Source: Aradus depressus (taxonomy: Eukaryota > Arthropoda > Insecta > Hemiptera > Aradidae). Taken from it: a stretch of DNA of 64,000 bases. The position numbers were made by a program, and so were the translations under genes. The stretch covers positions 22,019,489-22,083,488 of the forward strand of contig OY759224.1 in the NCBI GenBank assembly GCA_963662175.1, given 5' to 3'. Positions 48,401 through 57,240 of this stretch are shown here, piece by piece. Numbering within the stretch: position 1 is the first letter of the stretch; each line of letters starts with the position of its first letter. The notes under the pieces are model-generated. The model was not told the origin of the DNA, did no database searches, and saw only the letters and a program-made list of their open reading frames with translations.

Positions 48401-51400
48401 ATGAAAACCTTATTCTGCCCTCACCACCTCACTTCTCTGCCTACCCATCTTTCTACTGAACTCTTGCCTTTTTTGCTATTCGAAAATATTATTGATCTGG
48501 GATGTTTCTAACTTCAAAAAAAATATGGCAATCAATTGTGCTCAATACACTCACCTTAATGGGTTTTATAAGCTAATTTCTGATTTAACTAAGTTGAGTT
48601 ACTTATTGTGAATCGTATCTGCGCTTTAACTACGAGGACTTATTGTCTCCTACCAAATAGCTCATGTATACATGCTTAGGACGTATCCTATTTTTTTTTC
48701 TTTTATGAGGGAAGTGCAAAATCTTATCACGTTCACCAGTCGGTACTGGGCCCGCCTCGATTCTCCTCCTTTCGGAGACCGAGAAGGTACCCCCGAGGAG
48801 CCGCACTCCGGGGTTATGTCGGTTTCGCCGGCTAAAAACCACTTCCCACTCGACACTCCCGGCCCGGAAACGTTATCACATTACTTCAGGCCGGGGGACT
48901 CTTGTTTTGACGCAGTACGTCAATACCTTTTTCATTAGTTCACTTTAGCTATTCGCTCATAGCGCCAGTTTTTCTTAATTATCTCCAGTAAGAGGGAGCA
49001 CCTTATCCTTCGAGGCATCCGTCATCCTTCTTCTTTCGAAGAATCATCTCCGCGTATGTGGTCACGAGTGTCCTTCCGTAACACCAGTTCGATTATGTTG
49101 TCTGGTGAAATGTCACCTAGCGCGTCTTCGAGTCGTCGTCGTTCGTCAGTCCAATCGTAATCTTGGTCTACACCGCAATATAATAACGTATCTTATTATA
49201 GTGTTCTGGTGTAACGGAAATAAATTTATTATTATTAATTATTAGTATTACTTTAATAATATAGGCCCTACCACTTATATTATCTGTATTGTTTCAGATT
49301 TAAGGATTGCGATTGGACAGTCTTACATTTATCCTGTCTAGTCTACATCGGGACTCTTCTGCTGTCTGTCGGTATGTCAAATTTCAGTTTGGCCTTCTTA
49401 GCTGGTCTAGCTCTGACTCCAGGCGCACTTCTCATGTATCCCTCACGTAACAGGTATTTATGAAGATATATATATATATATATACTTTTTGTTTTGAAAT
49501 TTTAATGTTGTGTTCATGAAGGGATCCGATGTATGTTAATTCGGTCATGGTTTTATATTACCAAAAGTCTAAATATGTTCGTTTTTGGATTTGAACCACT
49601 ATTTTTATATTTGAGTTTAGAGATCCGTCTTCTTAAAGGCAGAAGTGCTACAAGTAGTCTATTTTTTACTTTCCTACAAAAAAAAAAATGTTGTGTGAAC
49701 ACGATTACTCCTGATATAATGAATGTATCGACCTGAAATTTTATTTGTGTATCCAGAACCCTCTAAGGACGACATCTATTGTTTTTCAGCCAATTCGTCC
49801 AAGGGAACAGGGAAGGCTTAACCTATAAACTCTAATAACTGCAGTAATAATGAATATTTCATATTTAAAGTTAATTATTTAAATGTTAATTAATAATAAT
49901 TATTATTGTTATTATTTTATTTCCGTTAAACCAACCATAACATGGTAATAGGATACGTCATAAGCATGTATACATTAAGATAGCTTATAATTTAGATACT
50001 TAAAAACATATTAACCTTTGAGTCTGACACACATGGATTAGAATTAGCAATACTCTTAAAAATTAAGAAAAAATTAATAAATAAATACTTGAAAATATGA
50101 GTACAAAAATAATAATTTTGTACAGTAGATAAAGTACATAATAAATACAGTAGATAGTTTTTTAAAAATTCAATTAAAATTAAGATAATATTTTTTGATA
50201 ACGTTTCCGGAAGGTCTTTTCACGACGACATTTCGAGACGTTCTCGCGTCGCATCCTCAGGTCACGATGTGCGAAATATAAAAAAAAAAGAAAGAAAACA
50301 AAATAACAATACAATGTATAAATGTTTATTCAATATATGAATGAAATAAATAAAATGTTATTAAAAATACATAAAAGAGAAAAACAGAAAAATAAATTGG
50401 AATATTAATAATAGACAATTATGATTAAAACGTAAATTCGACAGACCTTAAAGGAGGATATCTATGGAGGAACTCTGCTAAAAAAATAAAAATGATAGCT
50501 ATGTATCAAATAACGTTTTTGAATATAAAACACGTTTTTTTTATCGTGTCGTATTCCCTTTCCAAGTAGGTTTCCTCTAACAAAAATGTTTTTAGTTGAA
50601 ATTTAAATTTTCTATTTGTTTCTACTCTCTTCAAGAAGTGGAGAAGGGCATGAAATTATCAATCAAACTTACTTAACTCAAAAAGCTTAACACCTTATGA
50701 TGTAATGAATTTATTGACACAAAACGAGGGTTAAGAAGTCCCTATATACTCGTAAGTCAACTTATGAATGTTATTCCAAACTGTCGACTGGTTTTACAGG
50801 GGGAGCTACAAGTTAAATAAGTAATTCGTTCTGGGGAAGTACTTTGGCGGTGATTAACCACTGATATTTTTAGGGTAACTGGACCACACCCTTTACAAAA
50901 TTAGTTGAATGTCAACTAACTTTCTAAAATTAGTGAAAACAAAAAACATATTGTTTAATTCGTCAGTACTGGGGCTTCCAGTGAGCACTCCCAGCGCCTG
51001 GTTCACACTAGAGTGAAGATATTCAGCAGGATGTTGGGCTGATGGCAGCAACTCCTGGCCATGTCGGAGGATCGTCTCCCCAGACCCTGTTACCTTCGCC
51101 TCGCCCAACTCAGCCGAAACTTTGTTTTGCTCTTCAACTGGGTCAACCAACTCAGGTGTTACCTGGCCTTGATCAGAGCTGACCACCTTCTGGACGGCCC
51201 CTCTATTTCTGATATCCGGCCCCTCCGTGGTGATTTGGTAGCAGCCGTGAGGAATCATCTGGTCTGTGAGGATATAAATACAATATTAACTTCGAAATAC
51301 AACTCCCTCTACCGATTGGTCAGTGCTTTAGGATCTCAGGAAAGCTATCTTTCATTAAACTGTCATATTGAAAAACTCTGACTTCTAGCTCAAATTCATC

Positions 51401-52628
51401 TCCACAATAGCAATAGAAATTTTAGAATATTACTTGGAGGGTTTAGGTATGATTTTTGTCCTGAAAGTGTCTGCAGGCTTTGTACCTTAGACGAAAAGGA
51501 CGATCTCATACACTTTTTGTTCCATTGTCCCTCTTTGTCTATCCCCAGGCAAACATTTCTCCACAATTATCTCACCAATAGACCAGAATATTACTCAGAA
51601 ACATTTGTGCATATTTTAAATAATTTAGAAGTTAGAAAAATTAACAATTTATTTTTATTTTTTACTGTTGCTTTGAAAATAAAGAATAATTTAATTTAAT
51701 TTGTTGCATGTAAGATGGATACATATATTTTATTTATTTATTCATGTTCATGTCATATCTTGTTTTATATAATTTTTGAATTGTTTTTTATCCTTTTATT
51801 ATTTATTTTGTAAAAAAAAAAAATCCACTCATTGCCATAGAGATTGTAATCTTTTGCAATGAAAGTTTATCTATCTATCTATATTGTTTAATTCCACAAA
51901 TTTATAAATATAATATTTATTTATATACATTTATTTATTTATTACGCCATTGTCTACAGCAAGTTCAAGTCATTTTTGTTTGAGGTCACTTTTAGATAAG
52001 GTTCCTTTAGGGTTTTAATATTTTTCACAATTTCTAATCATTTTGTGAAAAGGCCTTATTATATCTTTTTTTGTAATAATGTGGCCGCTGATTTCTGAGT
52101 ATTTTATAAATTATAAATATTTTTTCTGTTTAGATTTTGGAAAATCCTTCTATGGTTAGCGTTGCATCCTATGATGCTATTGTTTATTTCTGTTGTACTG
52201 ACGAAGCTATTCTACGGCATGCATACCATCTCATCTTTGGAAGCATTAGGTATATTATTTAGTTATAGTTTATATTATGGGATTAACAAACTATGGCCCT
52301 CGTGGCAAATAGTAAAGGCCCAGGCATGGGTCACAATAACTATTACAAATTTATTATTTATTTATTAGTTTTTATTGTAATTATTATTATTTGTTGTAGG
52401 CAATTCGTTACTTCTGGCAAGTTTGGATTCCCAGATTTACGGACCTGGTCCCTTGCATACAGTTTGTCTGTTTTATCTTTCTATTTGGATTTGTCTTGCA
52501 CCTTCTTATCAAAAGTAAGTTTTACTTCTTACTAAAATAAGACCCTAATAAAGTAATAACAATTATGTTTTTATTTAATCATTTTTAATTTTTTTTTCAG
52601 GGATAAACCTCATACTAAAATAGATTAG
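33421..52628 (+). CDS. GPAA1: GPI transamidase subunit GPAA1/Gaa1, fifteen exons, 620 aa
   Basis: Coding exons: 33421-33562, 33712-33917, 34000-34041, 34098-34254, 35516-35620, 41878-42077, 42824-42942, 43597-43677, 45359-45462, 46894-46994, 48100-48290, 49298-49453, 52134-52249, 52400-52514, 52601-52628. All phases join, giving 620 residues (human 621). Features are an N-terminal membrane anchor (about 22-41) and a lumenal M28-peptidase-like domain with GKNVYGIIR, LVTEHEQVGMQAWLEGY, GRGGAIQAAVNLEL, GLNGQLPNLDL and QASGVPDGNHGLF. Then come LLERFHQSYFFYLL and about seven C-terminal membrane segments (386-610). As part of the ER GPI transamidase it helps attach GPI anchors to proteins. The ATG has good context (CACCATGG). 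Exon 3 (14 codons) is the least certain; the last exon adds only DKPHTKID. Confidence 0.93.
34345..34550. repeat. Inverted pair of hammerhead-like motifs in GPAA1 intron 4
   Basis: The left motif reads on the minus strand CTGACGG ... GAAACCGGTAG (34381-34355). The right motif reads on the plus strand GTGATGG ... GCCGAAACCGGTAGTTTC (34515-34543). The same GAAACCGGTAG core recurs at 35286-35296. The layout resembles Penelope-like terminal sequences; CTGACGG deviates from the CTGANGA consensus. Confidence 0.4.
34657..35055 (+). repeat. Dispersed repeat F, copy 1
   Basis: Shares CACAGAGGCATAGCTCGGCA, AATCGGAGCTAA and ACAAGACGTTTCACGTACCC with 43235-43548. Both copies end CCCCACTGC. GC content is above the surroundings. 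No open frame of note; type unknown. Confidence 0.6.
35060..35222 (-). mobile_element. SINE-B copy 1 (tRNA-derived, A-tailed)
   Basis: On the minus strand it starts with a tRNA-like head TTGGCCGCATGGTTTA and B box GGGTTCGAATCCCGTC, then CGGGAGAGTTTTATTT, CCCGGGGTCATGGATGTCGT and a short A tail. 37940-38085 is a second copy with the same order. Confidence 0.7.
35225..35404. mobile_element. Small element with 39-bp terminal inverted repeats
   Basis: Left end 35225-35263 and right end 35366-35404 are reverse complements with one mismatch (ATATTGTCTATTCCACT against AGTGGAATAGACAATAT). The interior of about 100 bp holds hammerhead-like motif H5 on the minus strand. A diverged half copy lies near 46070-46150. 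Confidence 0.65.
35283..35320 (-). ncRNA. Hammerhead-like motif H5
   Basis: Minus strand CTGACGA (35315-35309), a short spacer, then GAAACCGGTAG. CTGACGA fits CTGANGA. Stem II pairing is weak. Confidence 0.3.
35912..36085 (-). mobile_element. SINE-A copy, diverged and truncated
   Basis: TTGTGACTCATGCCCGGACT, GAGTAGGGTTCTTTAACAA, CTCGGGACCATC and CATCCCATCCGAAGGAC match the minus strand of SINE-A. The head is missing. Confidence 0.7.
36803..37035 (-). mobile_element. SINE-A copy, partly truncated
   Basis: TGTGACTCATGCCCTGGCTT, CCACTCTACTGTGGTAGTCC, CGTCCCATCCGAAGGA and GGGTCTCGACCAGGTTTCGA match SINE-A on the minus strand. Confidence 0.75.
37364..40091 (-). CDS. Small single-pass membrane protein, three exons, nested antisense in GPAA1
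   Basis: Minus-strand exons 40091-40031, 39939-39916 and 37452-37364 join in phase (61+24+89 nt = 58 codons with stop) into 57 residues. Splice sites are GTAAAC/TTACCAG and GTAAGT/TTTTAG. The protein starts MMNNILRLGALAWLTREL, has an acidic/Ser linker DEEGSSSVG, then RPEVTLIAITFAVVLTLNIV, one hydrophobic segment with a basic end RYMKI. AATAAA signals on the minus strand near 37125 would serve as poly(A) sites. The short amphipathic N-terminus plus one membrane segment resembles small organelle membrane proteins, but I do not recognise the family. It lies in GPAA1 intron 5 on the opposite strand. The call rests on splice sites and phase only. Confidence 0.5.
37940..38085 (+). mobile_element. 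SINE-B copy 2
   Basis: GGATTCGAATCCCGTCCGGG (B box region), GAGTTTTATTTCATAGATAG, CCCGGGGCCATGGATGTCGT, then AACATAAGGCCAAAAAAAAA. It matches copy 1 at 35060-35222 in opposite orientation; the head is partly lost. Confidence 0.65.
38110..38300. repeat. Inverted pair of hammerhead-like motifs in GPAA1 intron 5
   Basis: The minus strand at about 38160-38131 reads TTGAAGAAGTTTCAGAAACG, and the plus strand at 38250-38285 reads CTGGAGA, a GGAAA/TTTCC hairpin, then GAAACGTTGGCC. GAAACGTTTGCC and GAAACGTTGGCC face each other across about 110 bp. This looks like another Penelope-type repeat pair with degenerate cores. Confidence 0.4.
38320..39900. repeat. Dispersed repeats in the nested-gene intron
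   Basis: 38320-38560 matches repeat G (ATCGTGCGAAAATCCGAG). 38530-38700 matches the sequence at 52915-53050 (TTATGTTTATGG ... GTAGAGAA ... TTCGAGATACATGCCGA), the apparent parent of the 60-bp tandem array there. From 38760 to 39900 the DNA is AT-rich and I see nothing definite. Confidence 0.45.
40690..41080 (+). repeat. Dispersed repeat C
   Basis: Contains ATAACTCCCGATAGAATGAA, TATCGACATGAAATTTTATA and the ATGCGAAGTTTTCAACGGAA lead-in shared with 3080-3480. Further copies occur near 9490, 10640 and 49680. No coding potential; type unknown. Confidence 0.55.
41229..41540 (+). mobile_element. SINE-A, best full-length copy
   Basis: Head GCGCCGGTAGCTCAGTGGTA with A box TAGCTCAGTGG (41241-41251) and B box GGTTCGAAACC (41288-41298), the body with GTCCTTCGGATGGGGCG and GTAGAGTCGGGCTCATGTCC, and the 3' end GCCCGGGTATGAGTCATAAT. 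Both pol III promoter boxes fit consensus, so this copy best defines the family in the window. Confidence 0.85.
42161..42292 (-). mobile_element. SINE-A copy with internal deletion
   Basis: TTGTGACTCATGCCCGGGCT through CTACTGTGGGAGTCCTAAAT jumps to TAGCTACCGGCGCTG, the reverse complement of the head. The body between is deleted. Confidence 0.7.
42325..42380 (-). ncRNA. Hammerhead-like motif H4
   Basis: Minus strand CTGAAGA (42375-42369), a perfect GGCAC/GTGCC stem with 12-nt loop, then GAAAG (42345-42341). Core order and stem II fit; stem III and the cleavage site are unclear. Confidence 0.4.
43008..43108 (+). mobile_element. SINE-A 5'-head fragment
   Basis: CCCCGGTAGCTCAGAGGTAG and CGTGGGTTCGAAACTCGGTC carry A- and B-box-like sequence, followed by GAGGCCCTTAAAATTTTTCA. 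The body is missing. Confidence 0.75.
43235..43548 (+). repeat. Dispersed repeat F, copy 2
   Basis: Second copy of the GC-richer repeat at 34657-35055, with CACAGAGGCATAGCTCGGCA and ACAAGACGTTTCACGTACCC. Confidence 0.6.
44645..44763 (+). pseudogene. hAT transposase C-terminal relic
   Basis: The frame QVTSIDVERLFSDTNQ, then after a one-base frameshift ILRPNRRSFLFEISKSYM and a stop, matches the hAT dimerisation region (S-x-VER-x-FS ... I-L-x-P-x-R). It is broken and lies in GPAA1 intron 8. Confidence 0.55.
47165..47720 (-). pseudogene. LINE reverse-transcriptase C-terminus, 5'-truncated
   Basis: The minus strand encodes FERKVLRRIFGGMQVGHAWR and LRWAGHVARMEAEEMPKKLL, then in a shifted frame RIRNWTAAAQD and VEEAKT, the common C-terminus of arthropod endonuclease/reverse transcriptases. 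It ends with a TGAT-rich tail near 47185. Located in GPAA1 intron 10. Confidence 0.7.
48604..48664 (-). mobile_element. SINE-A 3'-end fragment
   Basis: TATTGTGAATCGTATCTGCG and CTTTAACTACGAGGAC are a diverged 3' end of SINE-A on the minus strand. Confidence 0.5.
48680..49190 (-). pseudogene. LINE 3' end, R1-like C-terminus and 3' UTR
   Basis: Minus-strand 49185-49045 reads YCGVDQDYDWTDERRRLEDA, then LGDISPDNIIELVLRKD, matching the C-terminus that follows the zinc motif in R1-like LINEs. The GC-rich stretch to 48690 (TTTTAGCCGGCGAAACCGAC, GACATAACCCCGGAG) fits the 3' UTR. 5'-truncated; in GPAA1 intron 11. Confidence 0.6.
49680..50870 (+). repeat. Repeat C split by repeat D
   Basis: 49680-49860 and 50640-50870 are the two halves of repeat C (CGATTACTCCTGATATAATG; CAACTTATGAATGTTATTCC ... 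TTCGTTCTGGGGA). The middle, 49910-50530, is repeat D copy 2. In copy 1 the order of neighbouring repeats is different, so D inserted into C here. Confidence 0.5.
50218..50266 (-). ncRNA. Hammerhead-like motif H2
   Basis: Minus strand CTGAGGA, a GACG/CGTC stem, then GAAATGTCGTCGTG. It is the counterpart of H1 in the second copy of repeat D. CTGAGGA fits CTGANGA, and stem II has compensating differences from H1. Confidence 0.35.
50960..51710 (+). pseudogene. LINE 3' fragment, family L1a copy 2
   Basis: Encodes FDFCPESVCRLCTLDEKDDL followed by IHFLFHCPSLSIPRQTF, a Cys/His motif after the reverse-transcriptase domain, with stops upstream. Same family as 32706-33174. The tail AATTTAATTTAATT suggests an AATTT-type 3' end. 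In GPAA1 intron 12. Confidence 0.7.
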
Positions 52629-52914
52629 ATTATATGATCATACTAAATTATGGTAGTATGGTACTAAAGTAGATTAGTATGATGTTAGAAGAAGAAAATA
52701 TATCTACTAAGAACTTGTTTATTTTTTATTGTATTTGTATTTAATGTTAATGTTTTCCTTTTTAGTGGCCAAGAAATATATATATTCTAGTGTGCCAAAT
52801 ATTTTAAAGATTTTAGATTTTGTAGAATAGTGCGGTCTAAGTACACTTTACAAGATGTCGCAATAGTTTGTAATTAACTGTTGTCATTAGAAAAAAAAAT
52901 AATAATAAAAATAC

Positions 52915-53350
52915 CGCTTATGTTTATGAGCTAATCGAAACTTCAAATAAACGTTGTAGAGAACATTGAAAGGCATTTTATATAAAATACTATTTTTCGA
53001 AGGTCGCCCGGTTTGCGAGGTACATCCCGAAGACCGTCATTTTGAGACATTCTTCGAAGGTCGCCCGGTTTGCGAGATAGATCCGGAAGACCGTCATTTT
53101 GAGATATTTTTCGAAGGTCGCCCGGTTTGCGAGATAGATCCCGAAGACCGTCATTTTGAGATATTTTTCGAAGGTCGCCCGGTTTGTCAGATACATCCGG
53201 AAGACCGTCATTTTGAGACATTCCTCGAAGGTCGTCCGGTTTGCGAGGTACATCCCGAAGACCGTCATTTTGAGACATTCCTCGAAGGTCGTCCGGTTTG
53301 CAAGGTACATCCCGAAGACCGTCATTTTCAGACTTTTTTTTTTACATTTC
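52915..53350 (+). repeat. 60-bp tandem repeat, six copies
   Basis: From about 52990 the unit TTCGAAGGTCGCCCGGTTTG, then CGAGATAGATCCCGAAGACC, then GTCATTTTGAGATATT repeats every 60 bp. The leader 52915-52990 matches 38530-38640, where a single unit is present. Open frames on both strands arise because 60 is divisible by three. Confidence 0.85.
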
Positions 53351-53387
53351 CTTCATTTATGCGGTAACAGTTAGTCCTATATACATA

Positions 53388-54265
53388 TACTGCCGACATT
53401 CCTATCCATCCTCAGACATTACTGACGACTTACGCTGACGACACAGCAATCCTTTCCACCAATCCTGATCCTGCTGTAGCCTCACTCATCCTCCAGGAGC
53501 ACCTCACTGAAATAGAGAGGTGGTGCAACCTCTGGAGAATTAAATTAAATGAGCAGAAATGTGTTCAAGTCACATTTACCCTACGCCGTCAATCCTGTCC
53601 TCCCGTCATCATTAACAACATCTTGATTCCCTCTTCAAACCAAGTCCGCTATCTCGGGTTTTACCTAGACAGTAGACTTACGTGGAACCCACATACACGA
53701 CAAACGACAAGAACTGAATCGAAGATACGGACTGTTACGTCGACTACTTGGACCAAAATCGAAACTGACGACTAACAACAAACTTACGATTTACAAGACC
53801 ATTATACGTCCAATTTGGATTTACGGACTCGAACTTTGGGGTACAGCTAAACAATCCAACATCAATCGTATCCAAGCATTCCAGTCCAAACTCCTCCGAC
53901 GAATTGTCAACGCTCCTTTCTATGTCACCAATAAAGTCCTACACAGAGATCTCAGTATTCCCACTGTAAATGAATTAATCAAATCCCGATTCCAATCATT
54001 CCACAGAAACCTTTCTTCCCATTCAAATCCTCTCGCACAAGACCTTTCCTCTCATTCCCATCCTAACAATCCTCCCCGCCGCTTGAACAGGAGGTGGCCT
54101 CGCGATCTTCTCTCGGAGGATAGTGAATAATGACAATTAACTTTCGAGGGAGTGTCAGCGCTGGCTGGCTTCTCCCATCAAGTGACGTTATATTTTTCTT
54201 TTACCACATATTTGCTTATTATGTATATATTGTATATAGATTGCAAATAGAATAAAAAAAAAAAA
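53388..54265 (+). pseudogene. Jockey-type LINE 3' half, frameshifted
   Basis: Starts in the reverse-transcriptase domain at TYADDTAILST (YADD motif), continues RYLGFYLDSRLTWNPHTRQ, and needs a frameshift near 53700 to reach RYGLLRRLLGPKSK, IIRPIWIYGLELWGTA, RRIVNAPFYVTNKVLHRDL and the stop at 54130. A 3' UTR with AATAAA and an A-rich tail follows (about 54250-54265). It is 5'-truncated and distinct from the intact element at 18-22 kb. Confidence 0.8.
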
Positions 54266-54804
54266 ATATATATATATATTTATTATTTTCAACTGGTTGA
54301 TACTTGTATACTCTTGCTTATATTTTTATGTTATTATTCTTAGGAGACGTATGTCCCAGAATAAAGATTATTTTTCATTTCATTTCAAAATAATTCAAAC
54401 TATTCACAATAAAATCCTCCGAACAATTATACAATGCCCTTTTGTGTTCCATTACTGGCTATATGAAAGTAATGTGCTGGCGTCTTTACTTCATTGTGCA
54501 GCGTAATTCGTAACGTAAAGTAACTTTTTTATGCCCAGTAATGGCACTATAAAATGAATTTGAGAGAGGGGGGAGAGTGATCTGTATAAAAAAAGGTTGG
54601 TATAAGTATAAGAAAGTCCTTTAATAGTCACATCAAATACAATATAAACATTACTTTGAAATATAATATATTCTAGACATTTATTGCACATTCTTTGGAG
54701 AGCTATAATTTTGTTCTTATTGATCCTAATTCAAATCTAAGGGCATTCCAATAGTTGCTAATTTAATAAGGAAAATTGTTAGTTAAAACCAATACCTCAA
54801 GCAT

Positions 54805-55041
54805 CTTGAAGACACCGAGGCTGACTTTCATTGTTATCAGCTTCGGGAAGACAGGTCTTACCGGGTAGTAATAAGAGGACTGCACCATTCAACGCAACCC
54901 GATGAGATTAAATCGGCGCTTTTTCAAAAGCACGGGTTCAGCGTGAAAAACGTTAATAATGTGCGTCATCCTATCTATAAGACACCTCTTCCCCTCTTCT
55001 TCGTGGACCCGGCGTCACTCACTACACATTTCGAAATTTAA
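54805..55041 (+). pseudogene. LINE gag fragment with PRE_C2HC domain
   Basis: One open block of 78 codons reads YQLREDRSYRVVIRGLHHST, then QPDEIKSALFQKHGFSVKN and PLPLFFVDPASL. This is the PRE_C2HC domain of Jockey-family gag. No zinc knuckles follow; it stops at 55041. Confidence 0.7.
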
Positions 55042-56100
55042 TAAATAGAAAAAAAACAAAAAGAAACTGTTAGTTACTATTCATCCCAAAAGTCTAGATA
55101 GTGATGCACAAAACAAAACAATAATTCACAAAATCATAGACAATTTGAAGTCGAGACAGCACGAAAATAAGTACGTGTTTCCACCTCGGGAGCTGGTGGG
55201 GCAAATAATAAATATATAGTAAAATAAAAGAGGTCTCTAGGAGTAAATACTAAATGTTAAAAACAGGCAATCAGTAAAACTATATAAGTAACTAGGTATG
55301 CAATGCATTCTGCTAATTGCAAATATTGAGCGGAGCCGTGACTCAAATTGCCTGTACCTTGAACTTTAAATTCATTAGCGGTCACTCGCTTAGCTTACTC
55401 CGCGAGCTCCCTCCATGCGACAAAACGTCGTTATCGTCAAGGAATATACTTTATTTATGAAAAAATAGGGTCCAAAATAATTTTTTCTCCCGAAAAATTT
55501 GTCAAGGGCTTCGCCGTGAAGTTTTAATTCACGCGCAGCACCGCAACAATGGTCTCAGTTTCATTGTTTTTTTCAGTGATTATTCCTTGATGCTACTTCC
55601 ATTTTATATAATTATTTCCTCTGATTATTTTTTTATTATTATATTATATATTATTTTTTTAAACAAATCTTACTTTTGACCTCGACCTATGACCTCAATT
55701 TCATGCGCGCGCTTCATGCCATTGTCGATTAAGAAGAATTTGAACGTTTCTCATTGAAGTTTATGGATGAACATATTTTCGGTGATTATTCCTCCGTGGT
55801 ACGTCCGATTTTCGAAATTATTTTTTAACAACCTTCACATGACTGACATCCATCAATATGCAAAAATTGATCAGGATCAGATGAACAGTTTTAATGCAGG
55901 AGGGGCACAAACGAAACACACGAGTCGTCTAAAGATTGAGCTACGCTCATTCTTCCGTTTCACTCCAGAATGAGCTCCGCTCAATAAAGAGAAATAAAAA
56001 TAGAAAAATTAGAAGAACAAGTATGAATAATAATGTGAAACATGGTAACAATAATGACTTGTATATGAATGAATTGTAAAAAACTGGACTGATTAAAAAG
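55042..56100. other. Repeat-rich intergenic, family E copy 1
   Basis: 55440-55830 contains CGGTGATTATTCCTCCGTGG, which is the reverse complement of a block at about 62045-62075, so a dispersed repeat (E) is present in both places. No gene seen. Confidence 0.4.
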
Positions 56101-56171
56101 AAGAGTGACAATCTGTCCAGTTGGAGTGAGAGACTTATAGGAAGACGAGAACTATCTCATAGGAGCCAGCC

Positions 56172-56510
56172 TTAGGAATCAGAGGTTTGCTGAGTTAGGA
56201 GATAATGGATAAGTAGGGACTTGAATGAAAGAAGAATAGGAGCATGGCGAATCTGGAGAGGGAGAGTGTTCCAGAGGGAGTTAGCCTGGATAAGGAAGGA
56301 GTTGTGGTAGGTTGTTGTCCTGTGGGAAGGGAGGTAAAGATCAGAGAGATGGGATCTAGTGACTTTCTGGTGCATATGGGATTTAAATTGGAAGATGTAG
56401 GAAGATATGGTTTGATAGAAAAAGTAGCCTAGGAAATATTGTCGACGAGAGGATGGGAAGAGCCATTTTAGGTCGGTACAGGAACTTTTGAGGCCTGATA
56501 ATGGTCTTGT
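56172..56510 (-). pseudogene. LINE C-terminal relic (CR1/L2-like)
   Basis: Minus strand encodes RTTTYHNSFLIQANSLWNTL, then PLQIRHAPILLSFKSLLIHY. The pattern R-T-x2-Y-x-N-S-F ... W-N-x-L-P ... F-K is the end of CR1/L2-type reverse transcriptases. No upstream catalytic domain. Confidence 0.65.
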
Positions 56511-56639
56511 CGACTCCCAGTTTGTGGTTGAGGCTTGTCGTCTACTGGTCTTTTGAGCAGTCCAAATCGTCGTTTCATTTTCTGTAAATATAAAAATGTA
56601 CAATGTTGAAAGATAAAAAAAATATGAAAAAATAAAATA

Positions 56640-57240
56640 CATAATATTAATAAAAATAAAGGATATAAAATGGCTGCTGGTGCTGGTGCAGACGCTGGTA
56701 GCAGGGGCTGGTGCTGGAGCTGGAGCCGGTCCTGGTGCTGGAACAACATTTAAAAACCGAGTAGGAGATAAAAAATAAAGAAATATAGATTAGGGCAAAT
56801 GTAAGATTTTGAAAGATAATAAGTATGAAAATATTAAATTTAAAAGAAAAATTAAAAATAAATAAAGGATATAAAATAGCTGCTGGAGCTGGAACAATAT
56901 TAAAATCATGAGTAAGAAATAGAAAATAATATACATTAATGAAAATATAAAATATTAAGACATAAAAATGATGAAAACATAAAACTTAAAAAAATATATA
57001 AAAAACATTACAAAAATATTAAAAGTAAAGGATATAAAGCGGCCGCTGGAGCTGGAGTCGGTGCTGGAACTGCTGTGCTAAAACAATATTTAAAAAAAAA
57101 ATGAGTAAGATTTAATAAATATAAAAATTAAAAATATTTAATGATGTAAAATATAGAAAGATAAAAATTACGAAAAAATAAAATTAAAAAAATGAATAAA
57201 ATATTATAGCGCTACTGTTGCTGAAACATAATTATTATTT
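56640..57240 (+). repeat. Degenerate tandem repeat with GCTGG blocks
   Basis: Four spaced units start near 56660, 56868, 57030 and 57195, each AAAGGATATAAA followed by GCTGCTGGAGCTGGA-like hexamers and an A-rich spacer. The GCTGGN blocks shrink from unit to unit (about 75, 25, 40 and 20 bp). Confidence 0.55.

Noticed and set aside
52943..53367. Repetitive open frames on both strands
   Set aside because: A 60-bp tandem repeat leaves several frames open at once; no start context or domain.
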